Positions 24,908-33,925 of a DNA stretch of 64,000 bases are shown in pieces. This DNA is from Thalassomonas actiniarum. GTDB lineage: Bacteria > Pseudomonadota > Gammaproteobacteria > Enterobacterales > Alteromonadaceae. A model generated the notes under the pieces. That model was not told the origin of the DNA, ran no database searches, and saw nothing but the letters and a program-made list of their open reading frames with translations. The translations under genes were made by a program, and so were the position numbers. Location of the stretch: the NCBI RefSeq assembly GCF_000948975.2, contig NZ_CP059735.1:2542001-2606000 (forward strand). The letters are read 5' to 3'. Positions within the stretch are counted from its first letter, which is position 1; each line of letters begins with the position of its first letter.

Positions 24908-26536
24908 ATGCTTCGTTTATCACACTTTAACCGAAATACCATCAAGGGCGATGTTTTTGGCGCCCTCACCTCCACCATAGTTGCACTGCCGTTTGCGCTG
25001 GCCTTTGGGGTTACCTCAGGTGCCGGTGCCATTGCCGGTATCTATTGCGCCGTGTTAACCGGATTTTTTGCTTCGCTGTTCGGCGGCACCAATCCGCAGA
25101 TCTCAGGACCCAATACCGGGCTAACCGTAGCGATGGCGGCGATATTGAGCAGTTTTATTGCCCAGGCCCCGGATCAGGGGATCGCGGCGGCCTTTACCGT
25201 TGTTACCCTGGCGGGCCTGTTCCAGATGTTATTCGGGGTATTGAAGCTGGGGAAATATTTTGTTCTGGTCTCTTATCCGGTGATTTCCGGTTTTACCTCC
25301 GGCATTGGTGTGTTGATTATCTTGTCCCAGATGGAGCCGTTATTTGGTGTCAGCGCACAGCAAATGCTGGCGCAATTTTCTTCTGGTGAGATGTCGGCGG
25401 AGCAGCTGCTAAATAGCAATGTTTTGCTCGGAGGCGGGTGTTTACTGCTATTGTTTTTCTGGCCGGAAAGGCTTAACCGGATAGTGCCTGCGAGCATTGT
25501 CGCCCTGATGATGGCCACCGCTTATTTTGTTTTCTCCGGGGCTTCGGTTCCCGTGGTAGGCGCGATTGCTTCTGAGTTACCTTCTTTTAACCTGCCGGTC
25601 TACAATGCTGAGCTTTTCAGTGAAATGATCAAGTCGGCGTTATTGATCGCCACCTTAAGCACGCTGGACTCGTTAATGACCTCCCTGACCGTAGACAGTA
25701 TCAGTAACGACCTCCATGACTCGGATCAGGAGCTGATCGGCCAGGGGGTCGGCAACATGATCGCCGGTTTGTTCGGTGCTTTGCCTGGAGGTGGTGCCAC
25801 TATGCGTACCGTGACCAACTTAAGGGCCGGGGGCACGACGCCGCTTTCGGGGATTTTGCACGCATTTTTTATCCTGGCGATAGTGTTATGGGCCGGTGAA
25901 TATACCGCTTATATTCCGGTGGCGGTGCTATCGGCTATCCTGCTCAAGGTTGGCATAGGCATTATCGACTGGAATTTCCTTAAGCGTATTCATCAAATCC
26001 CGTTATTTAGCGTCGGTTTAATGCTCTCGACCTTAGTGATGTCGGTGGCGATAGACTTAGTAACCGCGGTGCTTATTGGCGTATTCCTGGCAAACCTGGT
26101 AACCATACGCCGTTTATCTGAAATTCAACTGGATAATTTAAAGCTTTGTAGCGGCCAGGAAGATGAGCAGCTTCCTCAAGATGAAAAACAGTTGTTGCAA
26201 GCCATGTCGTCCAGGGTGTTATTGCTGCATATTTCCGGTCCTATCAGTTTTGGTGTTGCCCGCAGCTTGAAGCAGAGTGTTGCCCAGGTCGATCAGGATA
26301 AAACCTTATTGATTGATTTAAGTGATGCCCGTTTTGTCGGGATCAGCAGTACTATCGCCATTGAAGAAATCATTGTCAGCCATCTGAATCAGGGGCGGGA
26401 TGTGATTTTGGCCAGTGTATGCGAGCGGGTTCGCAAAGACTTTGATAAGTTGAAATTGCTGGAGAAAATACCAAAGCAGCATATCTTTAGCAGCCGTAAA
26501 CAGGCATTGACTTATTTAAGCGAACAACAAGCATAA
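24908..26536 (+). CDS. SulP family anion permease with STAS domain
   Basis: The protein has 542 residues. The membrane domain (residues 1 to about 410) shows the SulP start GDVFGALTSTIVALPFALAFG and the substrate-site region GGTNPQISGPNTGLTVAMAA. LDSLMTSLTVDSISN and GLFGALPGGGATMRTVTNL follow. A cytoplasmic STAS domain (about 430-540) includes LLIDLSDARFVGISSTIAIE. SulP proteins carry sulfate, bicarbonate or dicarboxylates. No carbonic anhydrase or sulfur gene is adjacent, so the substrate stays open. A strong terminator follows. Confidence 0.93.
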   Translation: MLRLSHFNRNTIKGDVFGALTSTIVALPFALAFGVTSGAGAIAGIYCAVLTGFFASLFGGTNPQISGPNTGLTVAMAAILSSFIAQAPDQGIAAAFTVVTLAGLFQMLFGVLKLGKYFVLVSYPVISGFTSGIGVLIILSQMEPLFGVSAQQMLAQFSSGEMSAEQLLNSNVLLGGGCLLLLFFWPERLNRIVPASIVALMMATAYFVFSGASVPVVGAIASELPSFNLPVYNAELFSEMIKSALLIATLSTLDSLMTSLTVDSISNDLHDSDQELIGQGVGNMIAGLFGALPGGGATMRTVTNLRAGGTTPLSGILHAFFILAIVLWAGEYTAYIPVAVLSAILLKVGIGIIDWNFLKRIHQIPLFSVGLMLSTLVMSVAIDLVTAVLIGVFLANLVTIRRLSEIQLDNLKLCSGQEDEQLPQDEKQLLQAMSSRVLLLHISGPISFGVARSLKQSVAQVDQDKTLLIDLSDARFVGISSTIAIEEIIVSHLNQGRDVILASVCERVRKDFDKLKLLEKIPKQHIFSSRKQALTYLSEQQA

Positions 26537-26587
26537 AGAAAATTTTTTCAGGCAATATAGTTTGCTTTTTCACTGTTAATATTTAAA

Positions 26588-26625
26588 AAGCCCCTGCTTA
26601 TCCGTGATAAGCAGGGGCTTTTATG
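26588..26625 (+). terminator. Rho-independent terminator of the SulP gene
   Basis: AAGCCCCTGCTTA (26588-26600) pairs perfectly over 13 bp with TAAGCAGGGGCTT (26608-26620) across a 7-base loop. It is followed by TT and an AT-rich start of the repeat array. Confidence 0.9.
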
Positions 26626-26819
26626 TACAGGATGTACGGTATGCCGCGGGCTCACGGAAGAGCATGAGCGGCGATTGTACAGGATGTACGGTATGCCGCG
26701 GGCTCACGGAAGAGCATGAGCGGCGATTGTACAGGATGTACGGTATGCCGAGAGCTCATGGAAGAGTAAGAGCGGCGATTGTACAGGATGTACGGTATGC
26801 CGTGAGCTCCTGGAAGTGA
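26624..26819 (+). repeat. 52-bp tandem repeat, about 3.8 copies
   Basis: Units start at 26624, 26676, 26728 and 26780, each opening TGTACAGGATGTACGGTATG. Units 1 and 2 are identical, unit 3 differs at several bases, and unit 4 diverges after about 37 bases. Each unit contains a direct pair of TGTAC words and an inverted pair GCTCA...TGAGC in the first two units that could fold into a hairpin. The period is not a multiple of three, so the open frame across it changes phase each copy and is not a gene. The array lies directly after a terminator and before exbD. Confidence 0.9.
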
Positions 26820-26863
26820 ACAGGCGGCACAAGTCTAAGCGATTAACAGAGCATCGCTGCAGC

Positions 26864-27259
26864 CTACTTGGCGATAGAGATGGTTAAGTGATCAAACAGT
26901 TTGATTTGATCCAGCACCTGCACCACTTTATCGTAACTGGTATTAAAGTGGGGCAGCACGACGGCGCTGTTGGTTTCATGTTTGGCAAGGAAGTTTTCGA
27001 TCCGCGCCGGGATACGTTCGATATCCACCAACTTATTGTTGAACCTGACATTGCCGGTTTCATCGATATTGATCATGATCACCGGACCATTGTTGCTGGT
27101 TGTTTTATTGGCATCTGGCCGGTTGACCAAGATGCCTTCTTCTTTGACAAAAGAGGTGGTGACGATAAAAAAGATCAACAAGATGAAAACAATATCTAAC
27201 ATCGGCGTCATATCGACATCACCTTGCTCATTTTCGTGTGTAACGCGTTTTCTGGCCAT
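26864..27259 (-). CDS. ExbD/TolR family biopolymer transport protein (solitary)
   Basis: The protein has 131 residues with a cytoplasmic N-terminus, then DMTPMLDIVFILLIFFIVTT. This is the single ExbD membrane helix with the conserved Asp22 that carries protons. A periplasmic domain ends VLDQIKLFDHLTISIAK. ExbD works with ExbB and TonB to energise outer-membrane receptors. No exbB or tonB is adjacent, which is unusual. Upstream (27260-27483) is a 224-bp non-coding spacer. Confidence 0.92.
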   Translation of the reverse strand: MARKRVTHENEQGDVDMTPMLDIVFILLIFFIVTTSFVKEEGILVNRPDANKTTSNNGPVIMINIDETGNVRFNNKLVDIERIPARIENFLAKHETNSAVVLPHFNTSYDKVVQVLDQIKLFDHLTISIAK

Positions 27260-27483
27260 AATTGTGGTCCTTTTCTTATTATTGGTAAGACCACTATGTA
27301 CGAAGGGTTACGTAATTTCAAGTGACTTGATGAAATAAATACGAAAGATGACGTAAGTTGATATGGTTTTAGCTTGAGGAGCGATATCAAAAGGTTGCCC
27401 GAAGCAGAGCTTTTTTTAGCGCTTCAGGGCAAGCTTTTCCTGCATGTAAGCCTTATAATAACTGAGTTTCCTGTTTTGGCTGA

Positions 27484-28869
27484 TCAGGCTATCTCAACAT
27501 TGCTTTCCGGCTTGAGTTTCTGCACAAACAAGGCGGTTTTACCATTGCCGGTTTTTTGGATCTGGCTGGTAAATTCGATATTGATATCCATGTTTTGGCC
27601 AAACTTTTCGCAGAGTTTGTCATTTATTTTCTTGATATCGCGATCATCAAAGTCATTTTTGCGGATGATATGCAGATCCAGCTCGCCTTTATTTTTTTGC
27701 ACGAACTGGAATTGAATAACGTTGTCGGTGGCATTGGGAATATCGATATTGGCGATGGGAATATTGGCCCCGTCCTTACCCACGGCAAAATTCTTTCTTC
27801 TGCCGCCATGCAATTCAAATAAGGGAAAAGGGCGGTTGCAGCTACAAGCCTGGTTTTTAAGCACGCCAACATCACCGGTATCGTAACGGATAAAAGGCAT
27901 AGCATAGTTGGTTAAACTGGTGGCAATGATTTTATCCCCTTTAGTTTCCTTGTGGGGGACAAACTCGGTAATGGCAAAATCTGAGCATAAATGCAAACCC
28001 TGGTGCTGTTCGCACTCTATACCTAAAATCGCCCTTTCTTCCATGCCGTACCAGTCATAACATTTACAGCCCCAGTATTCTTCTATGAGCTGCCGTTGCC
28101 AGTTATGCAGCATTTCGGAATGGGAAAACACGGCTTTAAACTGGCAGGGGGGAGCGAAATTTTTTGCTTTTAAAAACTTAGTCAGCAATACCAGGGCACT
28201 GGGGTAGGTGTCGATATACTCGACCTGGTATTGAGCCAATGCCAGGGCATAATCCTCGGCTTTATCTTCTTGTAAATGGTAGGCAGATAAGATCAGCAGG
28301 TCCCTTACCGGGTTATAGGCATGTACTGCTTCACCGGGTAAGGTCCAGTCGGCCAGTTTTGCGCCTAGTTTACCTATTTTATGACCGCCCCAGTTAAAAA
28401 AACGCCAGATATAAGGGTCAAAATTTAAGTAGTCTTTGTCTTTATCATAGTAAAATTTCAGTGGTTTCCCGGTGGAGCCGCTGGTGGAGCAGGTGATCAC
28501 CTGATCATCCGTGTATCCGTCGGCCCTGAGGCGGTCAACATTTTCACGGATAATGTCTTTGGTGAGTATCGGGAGTTTTTGCAAATCATCGACGCACTGG
28601 ATATCGTCTGGGGTTAATTTCAGCCGGCGGAACAGATCCCGGTAATAAGGGACGTTTTTTACCGCATGAGTAATAAGTTTGGTTAATTCGAGGTTTTGGT
28701 AAGCCTGCATCTCTTCACGGCTCCACCACTGGGATTGCTGAAGAAATTTCAGCTCGCGGTAAAATTTTTTGCCTAAGCGTAAACGTAGCGGCAGACGGCT
28801 ATAGCCATATTTGAGTATGTCTTTAACCGGCGCGGGGAGTTTTTTATAACTATTTGATATATTAAGCAT
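27484..28869 (-). CDS. CapK/PaaK-like adenylate-forming enzyme
   Basis: The protein has 461 residues. It contains the adenylating loop TCSTSGSTGKPLKFYYDKD, YDWYGMEERAILGIECE and FIRYDTGDVGVL, the order found in phenylacetate-CoA ligase and CapK proteins. The N-terminus (VPYYRDLF) is also typical. CapK-type proteins take part in polysaccharide or envelope biosynthesis, whereas PaaK activates phenylacetate. No paa or capsule cluster is adjacent, so neither role is favoured strongly. A cysteine pair (ACSCNRPFP) occurs before the C-terminal lid, as in many CapK members. Confidence 0.85.
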   Translation of the reverse strand: MLNISNSYKKLPAPVKDILKYGYSRLPLRLRLGKKFYRELKFLQQSQWWSREEMQAYQNLELTKLITHAVKNVPYYRDLFRRLKLTPDDIQCVDDLQKLPILTKDIIRENVDRLRADGYTDDQVITCSTSGSTGKPLKFYYDKDKDYLNFDPYIWRFFNWGGHKIGKLGAKLADWTLPGEAVHAYNPVRDLLILSAYHLQEDKAEDYALALAQYQVEYIDTYPSALVLLTKFLKAKNFAPPCQFKAVFSHSEMLHNWQRQLIEEYWGCKCYDWYGMEERAILGIECEQHQGLHLCSDFAITEFVPHKETKGDKIIATSLTNYAMPFIRYDTGDVGVLKNQACSCNRPFPLFELHGGRRKNFAVGKDGANIPIANIDIPNATDNVIQFQFVQKNKGELDLHIIRKNDFDDRDIKKINDKLCEKFGQNMDINIEFTSQIQKTGNGKTALFVQKLKPESNVEIA

Positions 28870-29059
28870 AACTTGTCCTTAAATTATAACTTTGCTGATT
28901 TCCTCCTACTGCTTGAACTTCCGGATCATAATAGCGGTTGACTAAAGCATTTATCTGGGAATTTAGTATGCAAGTTCGTCCTGTTTTACTGCTCTTTTGG
29001 ACTTGGCAACCTCGTTTCCTGTCTTGAAATACGTTAATGGATTTTCAACTTGCTGTCTA

Positions 29060-29539
29060 TTATTTGTTCAGTTTGTTTTGGCGTGACTGCTGATTCTTTT
29101 TAATATCGCGGATAAAGATGGCAAGTTCAGGTTTTGTTTTAATATATTGCAAATAGCGTTTGGCCAACAAAGGGGAGAGCTGCTCCGGCTCTGCCAATTG
29201 AAAGTTATTCGATAAATACAGGGGAGCCAGCTGTGGCACGGCAAAGCAAACCGTGAGCGGGTGAAAAGCGCAGCAATAGTCCAGTAAGCTGGTGGCTATT
29301 GATTGTCGGCGGTAGGCGGGGTCAACGACCAGGGCATGTAATAAGCTCTGGTTATTTTCAACAAGCAGTTGGGACTGTAAAACACAGGCGATAATCTCTT
29401 GTTGCTCTTTTACCAGGTAACAGCTGTCCAGGCCCATAAAACTGGCGCTATAGCTGTGCCGGCGGTAAAAACGCTTGATGGCTTTTTTATCGGACTTATG
29501 CGCCCGGCAAAATTCAAATTCAGGAGACAAGGTTATCAT
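29060..29539 (-). CDS. GNAT family N-acetyltransferase downstream of ilvIH
   Basis: From ATG 29539 the protein has 159 residues. A longer TTG-initiated frame to 29599 adds 20 unlikely residues. GNAT features include FYRRHSYSASFMGLDSCYLV, a strand LLHALVVDPAYRRQSIATSLL with the acetyl-CoA loop (RRQSIA) and APLYLSNNFQLAE. It lies 79 bp downstream of ilvH on the same strand and may be read as the last gene of that transcript. No link to branched-chain amino acids can be seen in its sequence. Confidence 0.75.
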   Translation of the reverse strand: MITLSPEFEFCRAHKSDKKAIKRFYRRHSYSASFMGLDSCYLVKEQQEIIACVLQSQLLVENNQSLLHALVVDPAYRRQSIATSLLDYCCAFHPLTVCFAVPQLAPLYLSNNFQLAEPEQLSPLLAKRYLQYIKTKPELAIFIRDIKKNQQSRQNKLNK

Positions 29540-29617
29540 CGCTCTGGCAGGAGTGGTTAAGGCGGGATTATTGCAGTTTAATGTCCTTGTCTGCAACAAT
29601 CCCGAACAGGGCTGGCG

Positions 29618-30115
29618 TTATACCCGCAGTGCTTTTTCTCCGCGGGCGATGCCGACACAGCCGGAGCGTACCACTTCGATGATTTCGGTTTCATTGCCCA
29701 GGGTTTTAATAAAGGCGTTAAGTTTATCGCTGTCGCCGGTGAGCTGTACCGTATAAACCTGCTTGCCGATATCGATAATGGCGCCTCGGAAAATATCCGT
29801 GACCCGTTTGACTTCGGTGCGCGACTTATCCGTCATGGCCAACACTTTAATCAGCAACAACTCCCGTTCGACATGGGGCCTTTCGGTCAGGTCTGTGATC
29901 TTGATCACATCCACCAGCTTATTCACCTGTTTGACAATTTGCTCCAGCACCTTGTCATCGCCTGTGGTGGCTATGGTAATACGGGATAAGCTTGGCTCGT
30001 CCGTTGGCGCAACCGTTAAACTTTCGATATTAAATGCCCGCTGCGAGAATAAGCCGACTATGCGCGACAGGGAACCGGGTTCGTTTTCTAATAATATGGC
30101 TAATATACGACGCAT
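29618..30115 (-). CDS. ilvH: Acetolactate synthase small (regulatory) subunit
   Basis: The protein has 165 residues, close to E. coli IlvH (163). The ACT domain opens [20 protein letters not shown], with GLFSQRAFNIESLTVAPTD next, and the C-terminal domain includes FRGAIIDIGKQVYTVQL. It binds valine and confers feedback control on the large subunit. The start chosen is ATG 30115, which shares one base with the ilvI stop (TGATG), indicating translational coupling. The frame extended to 30142 runs into ilvI and is rejected. Confidence 0.95.
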   Translation of the reverse strand: MRRILAILLENEPGSLSRIVGLFSQRAFNIESLTVAPTDEPSLSRITIATTGDDKVLEQIVKQVNKLVDVIKITDLTERPHVERELLLIKVLAMTDKSRTEVKRVTDIFRGAIIDIGKQVYTVQLTGDSDKLNAFIKTLGNETEIIEVVRSGCVGIARGEKALRV

Positions 30116-31839
30116 CAGGATTTCTCTCCTTTTTTGATCCACATTTCGTCTACCGCACCGTGGCGAATTTGCATCGGGTAAACATGTTCTTTTTCATCCA
30201 CCAGGATGTCGACAAAGACTAAACGGTTTTTAACGGCAAAGGCCTGTTCCAGCTTGCTGTCCAGTTCATCTAGATGGTTAATTTGAATACCGACATGGCC
30301 ATAAGCCTCCGCCAGTTTGACAAAATCAGGCAGTGATTCCATATAAGAGGAAGAGTGGCGGCCGCCATAAATCATGTCCTGCCACTGGCGTACCATACCC
30401 AGCGAGCGGTTATTGAGCGAGACAATGACCACGGGCAGGTTATATTGCAAACAGGTGGATAATTCCTGGATATTCATCTGGATAGAGCCGTCACCGGTAA
30501 TACAGATGACATCACTGTCGGGAAAAGCCAGTTTGGCCCCCATGGCTGCCGGCAGGCCAAAGCCCATAGTGCCGAGTCCGCCAGAATTGATCCAGCGCCT
30601 GGGTTTGTCAAAGGGATAATATTGCGCGGCAAACATTTGGTGCTGGCCGACATCGGAGCAAACATAGGCTTGCCCTTTGGTGATCTTGTACATGGCTTCA
30701 ACCACGCGCTGGGGTTTGATCTTATCGCCGTTTTGCTCATAACTGACGCTTTTTACGCTGCGCCACTGGTTGATTTGCTGCCACCAGGGGGCTGTGACGG
30801 CTTCATCCGGGGTAAAACCTATCGTGTTAAGTTCATCGAGCAATTGTTTAATAACAACATCCACCAGGCCAACCACAGGCACATGGGCATTAATGGTTTT
30901 TGATATCGAGGTCGGGTCGACATCGACATGGATAATGGTGGCGTCGGGACAGAATTTATTCACGTTATTGGTGACCCTGTCGTCAAACCTGGCGCCTAAG
31001 GCTAAAATCACGTCGGCATTGGCCATGGCTTTATTGGCTTCCAAAGAGCCGTGCATGCCGAGCATGCCGATAAAGTTTTTATGGGTGCCGGATATGCCGC
31101 CAAGGCCCATTAAGGTATTGGTGACCGGGGCATCTAAGGTTTCGACTAAGGTGGTTAGCAATTCTGAGGCATCGGCCAGGACAATGCCGCCGCCGGAATA
31201 GATCACTAATTGTTTGGCATTGATCAGGGTATTGACGGCTTTTTTAATTTGCTTGGGGTGGCCTTTTTCCGTCGGATTATAAGAGCGCATTTTTACCTGG
31301 GTATCGATATGAAACGGCGCCTTGTTTTGCGGGATCAGCATATCTTTAGGCAGTTCTACCACGACCGGACCGGGTCGGCCTGACTTGGCTATATAAAAGG
31401 CCTTGGCAATAATATTAGGAATTTCTTCCATATTGCGGCAGTTAAAACTGTGTTTGACTATCGGGCGGGAGCAGCCGACGATATCGGTTTCCTGGAAGGC
31501 ATCATCGCCAATTAAACTGCTGGCAACCTGGCCGGCTAATATTACCATGGGAATCGAGTCCATATAGGCGGTGGCAATACCGGTAACACAGTTGGTAGCC
31601 CCCGGTCCCGAGGTCGCCAATACCACGCCGACTTCGCCGGTTGCCCGGGTATAACCGTCCGCCATATGGGTGGCGGCCTGTTCATGACGCACTAAAATAT
31701 GCTCAACATCTTGTTGCTGGTAAATCGCATCATAGATATCCAGTATTGAGCCACCGGGATAGCCAAATATGTATTTCACCTTTAATGCCGATAGCGCTTT
31801 TACTACCATTTCGGCACCGGTATATAACTCAGTTGTCAT
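30115..31839 (-). CDS. ilvI: Acetolactate synthase large (catalytic) subunit
   Basis: The protein has 574 residues, the same length as E. coli IlvI. Signatures: [13 protein letters not shown], the ThDP-activating Glu in [32 protein letters not shown], and the metal-binding ThDP motif [20 protein letters not shown]. It condenses two pyruvates, or pyruvate with 2-ketobutyrate, in the first step of valine/leucine or isoleucine synthesis. It is cotranscribed and coupled with ilvH. A leader peptide rich in Val/Leu and a terminator lie upstream (31882-32021), so expression is probably controlled by attenuation. Confidence 0.96.
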   Translation of the reverse strand: MTTELYTGAEMVVKALSALKVKYIFGYPGGSILDIYDAIYQQQDVEHILVRHEQAATHMADGYTRATGEVGVVLATSGPGATNCVTGIATAYMDSIPMVILAGQVASSLIGDDAFQETDIVGCSRPIVKHSFNCRNMEEIPNIIAKAFYIAKSGRPGPVVVELPKDMLIPQNKAPFHIDTQVKMRSYNPTEKGHPKQIKKAVNTLINAKQLVIYSGGGIVLADASELLTTLVETLDAPVTNTLMGLGGISGTHKNFIGMLGMHGSLEANKAMANADVILALGARFDDRVTNNVNKFCPDATIIHVDVDPTSISKTINAHVPVVGLVDVVIKQLLDELNTIGFTPDEAVTAPWWQQINQWRSVKSVSYEQNGDKIKPQRVVEAMYKITKGQAYVCSDVGQHQMFAAQYYPFDKPRRWINSGGLGTMGFGLPAAMGAKLAFPDSDVICITGDGSIQMNIQELSTCLQYNLPVVIVSLNNRSLGMVRQWQDMIYGGRHSSSYMESLPDFVKLAEAYGHVGIQINHLDELDSKLEQAFAVKNRLVFVDILVDEKEHVYPMQIRHGAVDEMWIKKGEKS

Positions 31840-31881
31840 GTTATTGCCCTTATTTGTTGTGCTTTACCGTAAAAATGTAAT

Positions 31882-31914
31882 AAAAAACCCCCGGTCTTAT
31901 GCAGAGCGGGGGTT
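31882..31914 (-). terminator. ilvIH attenuator (intrinsic terminator in the leader)
   Basis: On the minus strand AACCCCCG pairs with CGGGGGTT across a 13-base loop, followed by TTTTATT. It lies between the leader-peptide stop (31941) and the ilvI start (31839). The left arm could instead pair with leader sequence containing GCGGGG and GGTTG (about 31950-31962), giving a plausible antiterminator. Confidence 0.8.
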
Positions 31915-31940
31915 GGTGTGTTTGTGTCTTTTTTGTTTTT

Positions 31941-32021
31941 CTACAGACAACCACGACCCCGCGGTGATTTGACAATCACGACGACAAAGAGGACCAGGTT
32001 GAGTGTAGTTTTTAACATCAT
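31941..32021 (-). CDS. ilvIH leader peptide (26 residues, attenuation)
   Basis: A short frame starts at tandem ATG codons (32021 and 32018) and ends at TAG 31943-31941. The peptide contains LNLVLFVVVIV in its middle and ends KSPRGRGCL. In total about 11 of 26 residues are Leu, Val or Ile, the regulatory amino acids of the pathway. It is followed by the terminator at 31882-31914 and then ilvI. This is the architecture of the ilv-type leader peptides known from E. coli ilvGMEDA and ilvBN. Stalling at Val/Leu/Ile codons would favour an antiterminator and allow read-through. No homologue was searched for. Confidence 0.82.
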   Translation of the reverse strand: MMLKTTLNLVLFVVVIVKSPRGRGCL

Positions 32022-32071
32022 TGCTATTTAAAAAATTCTTAATACGAAAAACAAAATTTATCTGTGCACTA

Positions 32072-32100
32072 TATTTAAGGGGTTTGGCCGCTGCTGTCAA
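32072..32100 (-). promoter_or_regulatory. Probable sigma-70 promoter of the ilvIH leader
   Basis: On the minus strand a perfect TTGACA (32100-32095) is followed after 16 bases by TTAAAT (32078-32073). The next TATAGT may contribute as an alternative -10. Transcription would begin roughly 45 bases before the leader-peptide ATG. Confidence 0.6.
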
Positions 32101-32365
32101 TCAATAAATACAAATTTAGCGAAATTAGTGTCAGTGAAATGCCGGAAGGACCCTTGACTTGAGAAATAACCATATTTCAAAAGTTTGCTTAGGGGGAATG
32201 TTTTTGGGAAAAAGAATATAAGACAGGCGTTAATCATTGACTTTTTTTGTGCTTAATCTCTTGTTTAGTTTGATTTAATCTCTTCATATTATTAAATTTT
32301 TTATCTGATATTACGCAAAAAGCCTGCCTTGCATTACACTGATATAAGATGAAAGCAATATACTT

Positions 32366-33916
32366 GTGCCTGTAATGTCGAAGTTTGTTTTTAAAGATGA
32401 ACCTGAATCGGGCGTAGAAAAAACCGTCAGGAGTAATAGCCGGGTATGGCGAATTTTAGTGGTTGATGATGATGAGTCAGTTCATCAGGTCACTAAATTA
32501 GTGTTATCAGATACCGAAATTGAACACCGACAGCTTGAAATCGTTTCCGTTTATTCGTCAATTGAAGCCAAAAAATTACTGGAAGTTGACAGCAGCTTTT
32601 GTATGGCTTTTGTTGATGTGGTGATGGAAACCGAACATGCCGGTTTAGAGCTGGTGGAGTGGATCCGTCATGATTTAAAGAATCAGGCGATACGTTTGAT
32701 CCTCAGGACCGGGCAGGCGGGCACCGCCCCGGAAGCCAAGGTTATTAAAGAATTTGATATTAATGACTATAAAGAAAAAACGGATTTTACCTCAGGCAAG
32801 ATGATCACAACCGTTTATGCCAGCATCCGGGCATACCGGGATATCATGACCATTCAGCGCAGCCTCGATGCCTTTAAACACCTGATTGAAGCCACTTATG
32901 ATTTATTGAAAATTAACCAGCTACGACTTTTTGGCTCTGCAGCCCTCAACCATTTGCTGACTCTGATGGAAGTGGAAAGTTCGGCCTTGTATATCGTGCG
33001 TACCCAGACCGACTTCGATCAGCACAGTTCTAATTTAATCATTGCCTGTACCGGGAAATACGTGTGTGAGTCTGACAGCCTGGAATCGTCGGATATTGAT
33101 GAACAAGTCAAAAGCCGGATCCAGCAAACCTTTGTACAGAAAGAACACCTTAATACCGAGTCTTGCTTTGTCGGCTATTATGAAACCTCCAGTAATGCCG
33201 CCTCCGTGCTTTATATTGAGTTTGAAGATGATGCTGAGCACTTTAAAGCCAGCCTGGCAGAGTTGTTTGCCACCAACATTGCCCTGATCCTTGAAAGTAT
33301 CAGCCGCCAGCATGAGATAGAAAGAACCCAGAAAGAGTTACTCTATATTGTCGGGGAAGCCGTTGAAGCCAGGAGTAAAGAAACCGGGGCCCATGTCAGA
33401 AGGGTCGCGCTGATTTGTGAAAAAATTGCAGAAAAGCTCGGACTTAAACAAGAGTTTATTGAGGCTATTCGCCTGGCGGCCCCATTACATGACCTGGGAA
33501 AAATTGCCATTCCTGAATCCATTTTGCATAAACCGGGTAAGCTCGACGATGAAGAGTGGAAAATTATGCAGACACACGCCCCTGTCGGGGGAGATTTGCT
33601 GGGGAAATCCAAGGCAAATGTTTCTAAACTGGGGGCAAGGCTTGCCCATTATCATCATGAGAACTGGGATGGTACCGGTTATCCCGAAGGCTTAGCCGGT
33701 GAACAGATCCCGCTTGAAGCGCGGATTATGGCGATTGCCGATGTTTTTGATGCCCTTGGTTCTAAGCGCAGTTATAAAGAACCCTGGCAAGACGGGGAAA
33801 TTAAGGAATTTCTTGAGCAGCAAAAAGGGAAAAAATTTGAACCTGCCCTGGTTGACTTGATGCTTGCCAATTTTGATGATTTTATTGCTATCCGGCAGCA
33901 ATTTCCAGATGGCTGA
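32366..33916 (+). CDS. Response regulator with HD-GYP c-di-GMP phosphodiesterase domain
   Basis: The protein has 516 residues. The receiver (about 28-160) has the acidic triplet LVVDDDESVH and phosphoacceptor Asp84 (AFVDVVMET). A middle domain (about 175-330) resembles DUF3369. The HD-GYP domain (about 340-510) has HDLGKIAIPESILHKPGKL near 374 and HHENWDGTGYPEGL near 432, an intact GYP motif, then ARIMAIADVFDAL. It is predicted to hydrolyse c-di-GMP when phosphorylated. The histidine kinase gene follows 9 bp later and is the likely partner. The start may be GTG 32366 or ATG 32375. Confidence 0.93.
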   Translation: MPVMSKFVFKDEPESGVEKTVRSNSRVWRILVVDDDESVHQVTKLVLSDTEIEHRQLEIVSVYSSIEAKKLLEVDSSFCMAFVDVVMETEHAGLELVEWIRHDLKNQAIRLILRTGQAGTAPEAKVIKEFDINDYKEKTDFTSGKMITTVYASIRAYRDIMTIQRSLDAFKHLIEATYDLLKINQLRLFGSAALNHLLTLMEVESSALYIVRTQTDFDQHSSNLIIACTGKYVCESDSLESSDIDEQVKSRIQQTFVQKEHLNTESCFVGYYETSSNAASVLYIEFEDDAEHFKASLAELFATNIALILESISRQHEIERTQKELLYIVGEAVEARSKETGAHVRRVALICEKIAEKLGLKQEFIEAIRLAAPLHDLGKIAIPESILHKPGKLDDEEWKIMQTHAPVGGDLLGKSKANVSKLGARLAHYHHENWDGTGYPEGLAGEQIPLEARIMAIADVFDALGSKRSYKEPWQDGEIKEFLEQQKGKKFEPALVDLMLANFDDFIAIRQQFPDG

Positions 33917-33925
33917 CAGATAATA

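Noticed and set aside
26604-26819. Open frame of 71 residues across the tandem repeat
   Set aside because: The 52-bp period shifts the frame at each unit, the encoded sequence has no consistent repeat or ribosome site, and it begins inside a terminator stem.
26624-26819. Possible CRISPR array
   Set aside because: Units are directly head-to-tail with no unique spacers, the period is 52 bp throughout, and no cas gene is present.
12772-30000. tRNA or rRNA genes
   Set aside because: No cloverleaf with T-loop consensus or conserved rRNA segment was recognised by reading; a covariance-model scan of the whole window would settle it.
30116-30142. Longer start of ilvH
   Set aside because: The extension lies inside ilvI and is absent from known IlvH proteins. 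The TGATG overlap fits translational coupling from 30115.
31897-32100. 67-residue minus-strand frame across the ilvIH leader
   Set aside because: It starts inside the promoter -35 region and is in another frame than the Val/Leu-rich leader peptide, which explains the region better.
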